A DNA stretch of 64,000 bases from WS-2 sp036507005 (GTDB lineage Bacteria > Eisenbacteria > RBG-16-71-46). The DNA is taken from positions 1 to 64,000 of the forward strand of contig DASXQT010000021.1 in assembly GCA_036507005.1 (NCBI GenBank), given 5' to 3'. Position 1 is the first letter of the stretch; the number at the start of each line of letters is the position of its first letter. The notes under the pieces are model-generated. The model saw only the letters and a program-made list of their open reading frames with translations, searched no databases and was not told the origin of the DNA. The position numbers and the translations under genes were made by a program. This document shows, one piece after another, positions 35,608-48,606 of the stretch.

Positions 35608-37751
35608 AAGCTCTCCGCCCGGGCCGCGCCGCCCTGCTGCTCGCCGCGTGCGCCCTGCCCGCCACCCTGGCTACTCTCGCCGCACCGGCCGCGGGCGGCG
35701 TCCCGCCCTACCGCGTGCCCGCGCCGGTCGCGAAGACGCTCGACAACGGACTCAAGGTGCTGGTGTTCTCCGACCCGCGCCTGCCGGTGGTGGAGGTGCA
35801 GATCCGCATCCCGGCCGGTGTGGCCGCCGAGCCGCCCGGGCAGAACGGCGTGGCGGGCATGACGGCCCGCCTGCTGAGCCGCGGCACGACCTCGCGCGAT
35901 GCCGCCGCCTTCGACCGCGATCTCGGCCAGCTCGGGACCACGCTCTCCGCCTTCGCGGGCCGCGAGTACGCGATCGCGTCCTCGGCGGTCCTCTCGCGCG
36001 ACTTCGAGGCCGGTCTGGAGCTCCTGGCCGACGCGGTGGTGCACCCCATCTTCGACGACGAGCAGTTCCAGCGCGTGGCCGAGCAGACCGGCCGCAGCCT
36101 GATCCAGCTCCACCAGAATCCGCTCGCGGCCGCCGACGAGCAGGCCTGGACGCTCGCGTTGCCCGACGCGCCCGCCGCGCGCCCGCTGCCGGGCACGCTC
36201 GAATCTCTCGGCCGGCTCACCCGCAACCAGGTGCGGGATTTCTACCGCAGCCGCTACCGCCCGGAGGGCGCCGCGCTCGCGATCGCCGGCGATGTCACCC
36301 CCGAGCGTGCCTTCGCGGTGGCCGCGGAGTGGTTCGGGTCGTGGCGCGCGGCCGAGGCCGCGCCGCCGCCCGCACCGCGCGCGCCGGCCCCGGCTCCGAA
36401 GGCCACGCGCATCCGCGTCGTGGACCAGCCGGGGACGTCCGGATGCGCGCTCGCGCTCGGGCTCGTGGTCCCGGGCCGCGACTCGCCCGACGGCCTCGCA
36501 CGCTCGGTCGCGGTCCTCACGTTCGACGAGGGCCTGGGCGCGCACCTCGCCCGCCGCGTGGGCCGCGACGCGCGCAGCTCGCTCGAGTTGACGCGCGATT
36601 TCGGGCTGTGGACCGTGCAGGCCACCTGCCCGGCGGAGTCGGCTGCGGTGCTGGCCCGCCGGCTCACCGCCGAGATCAAGCACTTCCTCGCCGCACCGCC
36701 CGCGGCGGCGGAGGTCGCGGCCGTCAAGCACCGCATCCGCGGTGCCTACCCACTCAGCTTCGAGACCGCGTCGGCGATCATGGGCCAGTGGCTGCTCGCG
36801 GATTTCGCCGGATTCCCCGCCGACTATTTCGAGCGCTACGGCGCGCGCCTCGCGGCCCTGAAGCCCGAGGATCTCGAGGCCGCGCTGCGGCGCGGAACGG
36901 ACGCCGAGCATCCCGTGATCGTGGCGCTCGGGAACGCGGGCCGGCTCGAGCCGGTCCTGAAGGCGCTGGGCCCGGTCGAGGTGGTGCGCTTCGAGCCGCC
37001 GTCCGAATTCGCGGAGGCGCCCGCCGAGTCCCTGCCGCCGCCGACCGCGGAGGAGGAACGGAGCGGGCGGAAGCTGGTGGCCGCCGCCCTCCTGGCGCAC
37101 GGCGGACGGGAGCGCCTGAGCGGGGTCACCTCGTCGATCGTGGATGCCTCGATCACGATCCACTTTCCCGGGCGCGAGGTGACGGGCGTTCTGCGCCAGC
37201 TGCGCAAGGACCCCTACAAGATGGCCTACGCGAGCAGCCTCGACGGGGTGGACACCCGGCAGGTGCTGAACGGGAAACGAGCCTGGACGGTGTTCGCGGG
37301 CAGCGACAGCGTCGTGGAGAGCGATTCGGTCGAGGTGGCGGCCCTGCGGGCGGGCTACGTCTCCGACCTGCCCCACGTTCTGCTCGCGGCCGCCGACGCC
37401 CGGGCGCGTCCCGCCGCGCGCGGCCGCGACAAGGTCGCGGGGCGCGAAGCGGACAAGGTCGAGGTCGTGAGCGCCGCGGGAGAGCGGCGCGTGCTCTATT
37501 TCGAGGTCGCGAGCCACCGGCTGATCGCCATGGATCAGCTCGAGCGCGGCCCGGGTGGAATGATCACGACGCGGCGAGTGTACGGCGACTTCCGGCTCGT
37601 GAGCGGCATCCAGATGCCGTTCCTGGAGGAGCGCTTCGTCGCCGGCGCGCCGCTCATGAAGCTGGACGTCACGAGGCTCGAGGTGAATCTGCAGCTGGAG
37701 GAGATCCAGTTCGAGCCCCCGGTGAGGCCCGGAGACCTGCGCTGGCGCTGA
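35604..37751 (+). CDS. M16-family non-catalytic subunit with C-terminal LolA-like extension
   Basis: A 715-residue exported protein. Residues 40-450 are an M16 homologue (AKTLDNGLKVLVFSDPRLP, GVAGMTARLLSRGT, HQNPLAAADEQAW, FYRSRYRPEGAALAIAGDV) that fully lacks HxxEH at the place where the active partner has it. Residues from about 480 to the end form an extra domain (VTSSIVDASITIHFPGREVTG, RKDPYKMAYASSLDGVDTRQ, SGIQMPFLEERFVAGAPLMK) that looks like the LolA/outer-membrane lipoprotein-sorting beta fold. It is the expected partner of the upstream subunit. Last gene of the exported-protein series. Confidence 0.85.
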   Translation: MKALRPGRAALLLAACALPATLATLAAPAAGGVPPYRVPAPVAKTLDNGLKVLVFSDPRLPVVEVQIRIPAGVAAEPPGQNGVAGMTARLLSRGTTSRDAAAFDRDLGQLGTTLSAFAGREYAIASSAVLSRDFEAGLELLADAVVHPIFDDEQFQRVAEQTGRSLIQLHQNPLAAADEQAWTLALPDAPAARPLPGTLESLGRLTRNQVRDFYRSRYRPEGAALAIAGDVTPERAFAVAAEWFGSWRAAEAAPPPAPRAPAPAPKATRIRVVDQPGTSGCALALGLVVPGRDSPDGLARSVAVLTFDEGLGAHLARRVGRDARSSLELTRDFGLWTVQATCPAESAAVLARRLTAEIKHFLAAPPAAAEVAAVKHRIRGAYPLSFETASAIMGQWLLADFAGFPADYFERYGARLAALKPEDLEAALRRGTDAEHPVIVALGNAGRLEPVLKALGPVEVVRFEPPSEFAEAPAESLPPPTAEEERSGRKLVAAALLAHGGRERLSGVTSSIVDASITIHFPGREVTGVLRQLRKDPYKMAYASSLDGVDTRQVLNGKRAWTVFAGSDSVVESDSVEVAALRAGYVSDLPHVLLAAADARARPAARGRDKVAGREADKVEVVSAAGERRVLYFEVASHRLIAMDQLERGPGGMITTRRVYGDFRLVSGIQMPFLEERFVAGAPLMKLDVTRLEVNLQLEEIQFEPPVRPGDLRWR

Positions 37752-37800
37752 GCCCCAGGCGTCGCTATTCTGCGCCTGACGCTCTCCAGGAGGATCGATC

Positions 37801-41931
<4,131 letters not shown>

Positions 41932-41940
41932 CGCCTGGAC

Positions 41941-41958
41941 GGGCCGCACGCGCGGCCC
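41941..41958 (+). terminator. Hairpin after ppdK
   Basis: GGGCCGC (41941-41947), loop ACGC, GCGGCCC (41952-41958), 9 bp after the ppdK stop. No T-run, so a weak or factor-dependent terminator at best. Confidence 0.35.
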
Positions 41959-41967
41959 GCGCACGCC

Positions 41968-42699
41968 TTGAGTGCCGGCGGCGGGCCGGCGGGCGGGGCC
42001 GGACGCCCGCCGCGTGTGGACGTGGTGATCCCGGCGCGCGACGAGGAGGAGTCGATCGGACGCGTGGTGGAGAGCCTGCCCCAGGCTTTCCTTTCGCGCG
42101 TGATCGTGGTCGACAACGGCTCCCGCGACGGCACCGTGGAGGCGGCGCGCCGCGCCGGCGCCTCGGTGGTGGGCGAGCCGCGTCGCGGCTACGGAGCCGC
42201 GTGTCTCGCCGGGCTCGCCTTCCTGCGCTCGCGGCCGCCCGACGTCGTGGTGTTCATCGACGGCGACCTGAGCGAGGACCCCGCGCAGCTTCCCGATCTC
42301 CTCGCCCCGATCGTCGAGGGCCGCGCCGATCTCGTGATCGGCTCGCGCGCGCTCGGCGAGCGCGAGCCCGGGTCGCTCGGCCCGGTGCAGGCGCTCGGGA
42401 ACTGGATCGCCACCCGGATGCTCGCCGTGCTCTACGGCGCGCGCTTCACCGATCTCGGCCCGTTCCGCGCCGTGCGCTGGGAGGCGCTCGAGCGCCTCGG
42501 CATGCGCGACCGCGGCTTCGGCTGGACCGTGGAGATGCAGGCGCGCGCGGCGCGCGCCGGCCTGCGCTGCGCCGAGGTGCCGGTCCGCCACCGCCGGCGC
42601 CGCGCCGGGCGCTCGAAGGTCGCCGGCACCCTGGGCGGGATGCTGGGCGCGGGCTGGAAGATCCCGTTCACCATCCTGCGCGTGCGGCTCGGGGGATAG
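41968..42699 (+). CDS. Family 2 glycosyltransferase (polyprenyl-phosphate type)
   Basis: A 243-residue GT-A enzyme. It has VDVVIPARDEEESIGRVVESL, VIVVDNGSRDGTVEAARRAGA, the nucleotide-sugar metal motif FIDGDLSEDP (Asp-Gly-Asp), a GSRALGEREPG loop, and FGWTVEMQARAARAGLRCAEVPV. This resembles dolichyl- or undecaprenyl-phosphate sugar transferases without the C-terminal membrane domain. The start is uncertain: TTG 41968 gives a Gly/Ala-rich lead and GTG 42015 would begin right at the core. Confidence 0.82.
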   Translation: MSAGGGPAGGAGRPPRVDVVIPARDEEESIGRVVESLPQAFLSRVIVVDNGSRDGTVEAARRAGASVVGEPRRGYGAACLAGLAFLRSRPPDVVVFIDGDLSEDPAQLPDLLAPIVEGRADLVIGSRALGEREPGSLGPVQALGNWIATRMLAVLYGARFTDLGPFRAVRWEALERLGMRDRGFGWTVEMQARAARAGLRCAEVPVRHRRRRAGRSKVAGTLGGMLGAGWKIPFTILRVRLGG

Positions 42700-42772
42700 G
42701 CCGCCGGCCGTAGTGGCGGCGCCGCCGGCGCCGGCTCTAATGCCTGTCGAGCTCGCTCCCGCTCCGGGGGGC

Positions 42773-42794
42773 TCACTCGCTCCGGAGCGAGTGA
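42773..42794. promoter_or_regulatory. 22-bp perfect palindrome
   Basis: TCACTCGCTCC followed directly by its exact reverse complement. It lies 73 bp after the glycosyltransferase stop and about 150 bp before the next gene. It could be an operator or part of a terminator; no T-run follows. Confidence 0.4.
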
Positions 42795-42891
42795 AAGCCA
42801 CCATGCTTGACGAATGCAGGCATGCCGAAGCGCCGTCGTCGGTCGCGACACGCGCACTTGCTTGGGGATGCTTCCCGAGAGCCGCCCGCGG

Positions 42892-42920
42892 TTGTCCCGG
42901 CCGCTGCCAGCCCCTATTCT
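42892..42920 (+). promoter_or_regulatory. Candidate promoter for the CDP-alcohol phosphatidyltransferase
   Basis: TTGTCC (42892-42897), 17-bp spacer, TATTCT (42915-42920). The GTG start is 27 bp downstream. One base off the -35 pattern of the other promoters. Confidence 0.4.
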
Positions 42921-42946
42921 CGGCCGCCAACCGGCGAGGAGGCCGC

Positions 42947-43861
42947 GTGTTCATCGAAGAGTACCTGCAGGATCTCCGCCGCGACCGTTTCGCGCTGCCC
43001 GCGCTTCTCACCTACGCGCGGCGCCTGGCGCAGCGGGTCCGCGGGGACATGGTGGCGAACCCGGGAGCGGTGCGCTCGGTGTGGAGCCTGGCGCTGCTCT
43101 TCTTCACCGCCGCCTTCCTCGCCGCCGTCGGTCTGGCCCTCGCCCACGACCGCCACCTCGCCTACGCCTTCTTCCTCGCCACCTCGCTCGGGATCGTTCC
43201 GGCGTTCGCGCTGGTCACGTTCTTCATCGGCGAGCTGCGCGACCGCGACGGCTACCGGCTCTCCGCGCTCAACGTGCCCATCGCGCTCACGCTGCTGCGC
43301 ATCGCGCTCCTGCCGGGCGTTGTGATGCTCCTCGAGCAGCGCCACTTCCTGCTCGCGTTCTCGGGCTACGCGCTGGCGGCGCTGAGCGACGTCGCGGACG
43401 GGTGGCTGGCGCGGCGCTGGGGCCAGGTCACCACCCTCGGCATGGTGCTCGACCCGATCGTGGACATCGTCTTCAACTTCGCGATCCTGGGCGGGCTGTG
43501 GGCCGCACGCCTGCTCCCCGGCTGGGTGTTCGCGGTGGCCGCGACGCGGTACGGCGTGATGCTGGTCGGCGGGGCCTACCTCTACATCTTCGTCGGGCCG
43601 GTGCGCATCCAGCCCACGCTGTTCGGGCGGCTCACCGGCGTGCTGATGTCCGCGCTCGTGATGCTGCTCGTGCTGCTCACGGTCGCGCCGCACGCGATCG
43701 CCGACCGGCTCACGCCGCTCACCGAGATCGCGCTCGGCGTGCTGCTGTCGGCCACCGTGGCGCAGGTCGCGGCGCTCGGCTGGTACAACCTGCGCGTCAT
43801 GACCGGCAAGGTGGAGTCGCAGGGGCGGGTGGTGGGCGACGTGCGCTGGGGGGCGCGGTGA
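42947..43861 (+). CDS. CDP-alcohol phosphatidyltransferase (second)
   Basis: A 304-residue integral membrane enzyme. The family motif is complete: SDVADGWLARR...LGMVLDPIVD with D-x2-DG-x2-AR-x8-G-x3-D-x3-D at about residues 148-170. There are two hydrophobic helices before it (WSLALLFFTAAFLAAVGLAL and ATSLGIVPAFALVTFFIG) and four or more after. An extra hydrophilic N-terminus (FIEEYLQDLRRDRFALP) precedes the membrane part. GTG 42947 is chosen because of GCGAGGAGG just upstream. The alcohol substrate (glycerol phosphate, serine or other) cannot be read. It overlaps the PATAN gene by GTGA. Confidence 0.82.
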   Translation: MFIEEYLQDLRRDRFALPALLTYARRLAQRVRGDMVANPGAVRSVWSLALLFFTAAFLAAVGLALAHDRHLAYAFFLATSLGIVPAFALVTFFIGELRDRDGYRLSALNVPIALTLLRIALLPGVVMLLEQRHFLLAFSGYALAALSDVADGWLARRWGQVTTLGMVLDPIVDIVFNFAILGGLWAARLLPGWVFAVAATRYGVMLVGGAYLYIFVGPVRIQPTLFGRLTGVLMSALVMLLVLLTVAPHAIADRLTPLTEIALGVLLSATVAQVAALGWYNLRVMTGKVESQGRVVGDVRWGAR

Positions 43862-44355
43862 CGACCGCCCTCGAAGGCGATCTCGCGCACTTCTATCCGG
43901 GCGAGGTGCTGCAGTTCCTCCAGCTCGCCCAGGGCGAGGGGCGCCTCGAGCTCACGCGCGGGAGCGAGCGGGCCGAGATCTTCCTCGAGCGCGGGCGTCC
44001 GGTGTTCGCCCGCACCAGCGCGCAGTCCGTCAAGGCCGGCGAGATCCTGATCCACCGCGGCGTGCTCAGGCCCGAGGACCTCGAGCGGGCGCTCGCGCGC
44101 CAGCAGGACCACCCCGGCCGGCGCGTCGGACAGATGCTGGTGGCGGCCGGAATGATCACGCCCGCCGAGCTCGAGGCGGCGGTGCAGGACGTCCTCAAGC
44201 GCATCGTGTACGGAGTCCTGCTGTGGCGCGAGGGGCGCTTCCGCTTCCATCCCGGCGAGCGCGCGGAAAACGAGGACATCCAACTCGACCTGGAGCTCGA
44301 CCGCATGATCCTCGAGGGTTTGCGCCTCGCCGATTCGGCGCGCGCGCAGCGGTAG
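43858..44355 (+). CDS. DUF4388 (PATAN) domain protein
   Basis: A 165-residue cytosolic protein. The N-terminal 60 residues match the DUF4388/PATAN pattern (LEGDLAHFYPGEVLQFLQLAQGEGRLEL...AEIFLERGRPVFARTS). This is followed by an RPEDLERAL-type helical region that resembles the start of GspE-like N-domains (VGQMLVAAGMITPAELEAAVQ) and a repeat of the YGVLLWREGRFRF type. PATAN proteins act in two-component and gliding regulation in other phyla. The partner is unknown here. It overlaps the membrane enzyme gene by GTGA, so the two are probably co-expressed. Confidence 0.78.
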   Translation: MTTALEGDLAHFYPGEVLQFLQLAQGEGRLELTRGSERAEIFLERGRPVFARTSAQSVKAGEILIHRGVLRPEDLERALARQQDHPGRRVGQMLVAAGMITPAELEAAVQDVLKRIVYGVLLWREGRFRFHPGERAENEDIQLDLELDRMILEGLRLADSARAQR

Positions 44356-44373
44356 CGGGGACGCGGCGGCGCG

Positions 44374-46239
44374 TCACCTCACGACCGCGAACCTCCGCCA
44401 GGCGCTCCCCGCCGGGGAATCGATCCGGCACCCGTAGATCCCCGGCGCGACCCGTCGCCCGGCGTCGTCGCGGCCGTCCCACGCCACCGCTCCGGGCCCG
44501 GCCGGGCGATGGCCTTCGAGCAGCACGCGCACCCGCGCGCCGTTCACCCCCGCCAGGGTGATGCGCACCCGACCGGGGCCCGGGAGCGAGAAGCGGAACG
44601 TCGCGCCTGCGACCGCGGGATCGGGCGCGGGCGCGCAGAGCGCAAACGCCGGGCGGGACGGTCCGACGTGCACCGTGCCGGTCACGGTCACGGTGTCGCG
44701 CGCGTAGACCCCGCTCCAGTTGCCCACCGAGTCGAGCGCGCGGGCCTCGACCACGTGCGTCCCCTCCGCGAGCGCCGGCGGGGTCCATGTGAAGTCCTCG
44801 CCGTAGGCGTCGAAGGCGCCGTCGCTCGCCGTGGCGGCGCTCCAGTCCCCGCCGTCCACCCGGCACTCGACGGTGGAGAGCCTCGCGATGGTCTGGTCGT
44901 GGGGCGGCTGATTATTGGAGAGCGGGTTCAGGTTGGGGAGCGTCGCCACGTGGGCGCGGCCGTTCCAGGTCGGGGTCGTGTCGCTGGTGGGATCGGGCGC
45001 CGTGGGGGTGAGGGCGGTCGTGGGCGGCACATCGAGAGGATCGATGATGCCGTCGCCGTCCAGGTCGCGCCAGCCGAGCTGGTTGCGCGTCTCCGGGCAG
45101 ACCCGGGTGGAATCGTTCTGGTTCATGATGCACTGCGTGTAGTCGTTGTCGGGCGCGTCCAGGTATCCGCCGTTTTCCAGGGCCCCGTTATACTCGTCGG
45201 TGTCCATGAAGATGTGGCCGGTCTCGTGCATCGGGACCACGCCGTAGTACCTCGTGTAGTTGTAGGCCCAGGTCGAGTACCGGGACATCCAGACCCACGG
45301 GCCGCCGAAGAGGGCGAAGGCGTAGCCGCCCCCGGCGAACAGGCCCTGGTTGACTCCCGAGCTGCTGTCCACGATGAAGATCGAGTAGCACCAGTTCGTG
45401 GCGTAGACGTTTCGGATCGAGTTGTTGACGGCGAAGCACCTCTCGTATCCGTTCGCGCCCGGCCAGCCGAGGTTCCCCAGCACCTCGTTCACCCACGTCT
45501 CGGCCATGTCGATCGAGTACTCGATGGGCGCCGCGCTCACCGGCACGCCGGTGTGGGTCTCGAGGAAGAAGGTCAGGAAGGGCGGCGCCCCTCCCTTGCG
45601 CACCCAGTTGTCGAGCGCCGCCTGGACACCGCCCAGCGTCTGACTGATCTCGGTCGAGGACCAGTTGTAGGTCGCGCCGGGATCCTCGAGCAGCCAGACC
45701 GCGACCGCGACCCGGCCGGCGAGGAACTCGCTGGTGTCGTAGTAGTCCGCGCCGTAGGGGATGTGGGTGTAGGCGTCGAGCCCGGTCGCGCCCGTGCGCT
45801 TCGCGAGCGCGACCGGCCGCGGGCCGGCGTCGGCCAGCCGTGGGTGCGAGGGCGCCTCCGCGGGGCCCGGCGCGTCGAGATCCCCGAGCGCGAGCGCCTC
45901 GTTCCAGGCCGCGCCCGAGAGCCGCCGCCCGGGCTCGAGCGCTTCGAGGGCGGGCGGGTCCAGGCGGGAGCGGAACGCCCCCTCGAGCGCGCCCGCGATC
46001 TCCGGCCGCGCCAGCACGGCATCGCCGGCGTACACGATGGCGGCGCCGGAGGAGAGGATCACGGAGGCGTGGCCACCCGCCGCCTCCAGGCGGTCCGCGA
46101 ACGCGCTCAGCGCCGCCGGGCTCGCGTCCCGCAGCACGACGAACGCGCGCGGAGCGCTCTCCCAGCCCGCGCCACGCGCTGCGGCCGGAGCGAGCGCGAA
46201 CGCCGTGAGGATCGCTGCGAGCGCTGCGTATCGGACCAT
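44374..46239 (-). CDS. Exported zinc metalloprotease with Ig-like and FlgD-like domains
   Basis: A 621-residue exported protein with a signal peptide (YAALAAILTAFALAPAAARG). The centre has the zinc helix His338-Glu339-Thr-Gly-His342 in VVPMHETGHIFMDTDEY; Asp348 lies at the place of the third ligand in metzincin-type HExxHxxGxxH/D motifs, but the Gly is Met. A calcium-loop-like segment follows (WRDLDGDGIIDPLDVPP). Next is an Ig-like domain (STVECRVDGGDWSAAT...FTWTPPALAEGTHVVEARALD) and a FlgD-like end (GRVRITLAGVNGARVRVL, VAWDGRDDAGRRVAPGIYGC). Convergent with the PATAN gene, only 18 bp apart. Confidence 0.8.
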   Translation of the reverse strand: MVRYAALAAILTAFALAPAAARGAGWESAPRAFVVLRDASPAALSAFADRLEAAGGHASVILSSGAAIVYAGDAVLARPEIAGALEGAFRSRLDPPALEALEPGRRLSGAAWNEALALGDLDAPGPAEAPSHPRLADAGPRPVALAKRTGATGLDAYTHIPYGADYYDTSEFLAGRVAVAVWLLEDPGATYNWSSTEISQTLGGVQAALDNWVRKGGAPPFLTFFLETHTGVPVSAAPIEYSIDMAETWVNEVLGNLGWPGANGYERCFAVNNSIRNVYATNWCYSIFIVDSSSGVNQGLFAGGGYAFALFGGPWVWMSRYSTWAYNYTRYYGVVPMHETGHIFMDTDEYNGALENGGYLDAPDNDYTQCIMNQNDSTRVCPETRNQLGWRDLDGDGIIDPLDVPPTTALTPTAPDPTSDTTPTWNGRAHVATLPNLNPLSNNQPPHDQTIARLSTVECRVDGGDWSAATASDGAFDAYGEDFTWTPPALAEGTHVVEARALDSVGNWSGVYARDTVTVTGTVHVGPSRPAFALCAPAPDPAVAGATFRFSLPGPGRVRITLAGVNGARVRVLLEGHRPAGPGAVAWDGRDDAGRRVAPGIYGCRIDSPAGSAWRRFAVVR

Positions 46240-46428
46240 CGAGCCGCCCTCCCGTGCCGGCCCGCCGAAGACCGGGGACGAGGTCCGCGCGGCCGCACTT
46301 GGCCGAGTCTACATCCGGGCGACGGTGGCAACATCCACGATCTGGAAACCTCGACCCGCGGCCTCCCGCGCCACGCCTTCCCGGCTGGCGGTGCGCGAAT
46401 CGCGCGGGTTAATCTCCCGGCCGCCGCG

Positions 46429-48606
46429 ATGAATCCCGCCGCCCTGCTCCCTTCCACCTTAGAGCCCGTGACCGACCTCTCCTTCCATCTCGCGCCCAAC
46501 GCTCCGTGGCTGATCCTGCTGGGCCTCAGCGTGATCGCCCTGCTGCTCGGGCGCTGGGCCTACGGCTTCGCGGTCCCGCCGATCCCGGCGCTCGTGCGGC
46601 GCGCGTTCATGGCGCTCCGCTTCGTCGCGCTCGCGCTGTTGCTCTGGCTGCTCGCCCAGCCGGTGCTCGAGCGCGCGCAGGGCGGGCGGCCGCACGTCGT
46701 CGTGCTGCTCGACCGCTCGCGCAGCATGGAGCTTCCGGCCACCACGGGCGGCGAGCGGCGCGCCAGGGTCGCGGAGCGGGCGGTGGCGGAGATCGGGCGC
46801 GCGCTCGGCGGGCGCGCGAGCGTCGAGGTGAGGGCCTTCGCCGCGGGCCTGGCGCCCGATTCGGCCGCGGTGCCGCGCCGCGACGCCACCGCGCTCGGGG
46901 ACGCGCTCGAGGCGCTCGCCGCCTCGCCCGCCGGAGAGCGCGCGGGGGGCGTGGTGGTGGTGAGCGACGGCGCCATCAACGCGGGCGACGACCCGGTGGC
47001 GGCGGCCCGCGCGCTCGGGCTCCCGGTGCACGCGGTCGTGGTGGGCGAGCCCGCGGGGCTCGACCGCGCCCTCGCGGGCATCGACGCCTCGGTCAGCGCC
47101 CGCGCCGGCGAGATCACGCCGGTCCGGGTGCGGGTGTCCTCGAGCGAGGCGCGCGGCACGCCGATCGGCGTCTCGCTCCGGGACGGCGACCGCGAGCTCG
47201 CGCGCAGCACCGTGGTCGCGCCCGGAGACGGCGCCGAGGTCACGGCCGAGTTCCGCGTCACGCCCACCCGTCCCGGGCTCGCGGTCTGGACCGCGCGCGT
47301 GGACTCGGCCGGCGGCGAGATCACCACCGCCAACAACGCCCGCCAGGTGGCGATCGAGGTCGCCCCCGGCCGCATCGGGGTGCTGGTGCTGACCGGCGGC
47401 CTCAACTGGGACCTCACCTTCCTGCGCCGCGCGCTGCTCGGCGACTCCTCGCTCGCGGTCACCACCTGGACGCGCGACCGCGGCGGCTGGCGCGCGCTCG
47501 AGGACTCGGGCGGCGTGGCTCCCGCGCCCTCCGACCTGCGAGCCAGCGCCGTCGTCGTGCTGGATGCCGTGAGCCCGGCGAGCCTGGGCGCCGAGTTCGA
47601 CGCGGCGCTCGCCTCCTTCGTGCGCGGGGGCGGCGGGCTGTTGCTCCTCGGCGGGCCCCCGCCTTCGCTGGCGCGCTACGCGGGCGGATCGCTCGCGGCC
47701 GATCTCACGCTGCGCTTCGACCCCTCGGCCGCGGGCCACGGCGGGATGCCGGCGCCCACGCCCGAGGCCCGCGATCTGCTTGCGTGGGACGACGACATGG
47801 CGCGCGGCGAGATGGCGTGGCGCGCCGCGGCGCCGCTTTCCGACCTCGCGCCGATCGTGCCCGCCGCGGGCGACCGCGTGCTGATCGGGACCGCGGGCGG
47901 CGGGCCGCCGCTCATGATGTCGCGGCGCATCGGGCGCGGCCAGGCGCTGCTCGTGAACGGCACCGGCCTGTGGCGCTGGTCGCTCGCGCCCGGCGACGAG
48001 CTCGCCGCCGAGCGCGGCCGCAGGCTGTGGCGCCGCATCGCGCGCTGGCTGGCCGAGCCCGTGCAGGGCGAGCCGCTGCGCGTCCGGCCCGAGCGCTGGC
48101 TCGCGGCCGCGGGCGAGCCGGTGCGGCTCTTCGCCACGCTCCAGGACGAGGCGTTCCGGCCGGTCGCGGGAGCCGAGGTCGAGGCCGAGGTGACGGCCGG
48201 CGGCGGGGCTGCGCGCCGCGTGCGCTTCGAGCCCGGCCAGGCCGGGAGCTACGCCGCGACGCTCGACGACCTGCCGCCGGGCCGCTATCGCGTGAGCGCG
48301 CGCGCGGCGCGCTCGGGGCGCGAGCTGGGGCGCGCGAGCACCGAGCTCGCGGTGGACCGCTGGAGCCTCGAGGAGGCGCGCACGCTGCCCGACAGCGCCA
48401 CGCTGGCCGCGGTGGCGCAGGCGTCGGGCGGGCGCGTCGCCACCGCCGCGCACGTGGCGCGCTGGGCCCGCACGCTGCCCGCGCGCGCGCTGGCGCGCGG
48501 GCGCAGCGAGTCGCTGCGGCTGTGGGAGTCGCCCTGGGTGTTCGCCGTGGTCGTCGGCGCGCTCGGTCTCGAGTGGCTGGGGCGGCGGAGGAGAGGACTG
48601 CCGTAG
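46429..48606 (+). CDS. Membrane protein with VWA domain and GATase-like region
   Basis: A 725-residue membrane protein. Two N-terminal membrane helices (WLILLGLSVIALLLGRWAYGF, FMALRFVALALLLWLLAQPV) precede a von Willebrand A domain with a complete metal-ion site: DRSRS (VVLLDRSRSMEL), the Thr in RDATALGDAL, and the Asp in VVVVSDGAINAG. Ig-like segments follow, then a region like class I amidotransferases (GRIGVLVLTGGLNWDLTFLRR, FVRGGGGLLLLGG) and a C-terminal helix (SPWVFAVVVGALGLEWLG). This layout is common in bacterial BatA/B-like or uncharacterised VWA membrane proteins. The ligand is unknown. Transcribed divergently from the metalloprotease, 189 bp apart. Confidence 0.82.
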   Translation: MNPAALLPSTLEPVTDLSFHLAPNAPWLILLGLSVIALLLGRWAYGFAVPPIPALVRRAFMALRFVALALLLWLLAQPVLERAQGGRPHVVVLLDRSRSMELPATTGGERRARVAERAVAEIGRALGGRASVEVRAFAAGLAPDSAAVPRRDATALGDALEALAASPAGERAGGVVVVSDGAINAGDDPVAAARALGLPVHAVVVGEPAGLDRALAGIDASVSARAGEITPVRVRVSSSEARGTPIGVSLRDGDRELARSTVVAPGDGAEVTAEFRVTPTRPGLAVWTARVDSAGGEITTANNARQVAIEVAPGRIGVLVLTGGLNWDLTFLRRALLGDSSLAVTTWTRDRGGWRALEDSGGVAPAPSDLRASAVVVLDAVSPASLGAEFDAALASFVRGGGGLLLLGGPPPSLARYAGGSLAADLTLRFDPSAAGHGGMPAPTPEARDLLAWDDDMARGEMAWRAAAPLSDLAPIVPAAGDRVLIGTAGGGPPLMMSRRIGRGQALLVNGTGLWRWSLAPGDELAAERGRRLWRRIARWLAEPVQGEPLRVRPERWLAAAGEPVRLFATLQDEAFRPVAGAEVEAEVTAGGGAARRVRFEPGQAGSYAATLDDLPPGRYRVSARAARSGRELGRASTELAVDRWSLEEARTLPDSATLAAVAQASGGRVATAAHVARWARTLPARALARGRSESLRLWESPWVFAVVVGALGLEWLGRRRRGLP

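Noticed and set aside
42797..42946. TTGACG near 42804 as promoter for the phosphatidyltransferase
   Set aside because: The sequence 18 bp further has no -10 resemblance; the TTGTCC-N17-TATTCT pair at 42892 is better.
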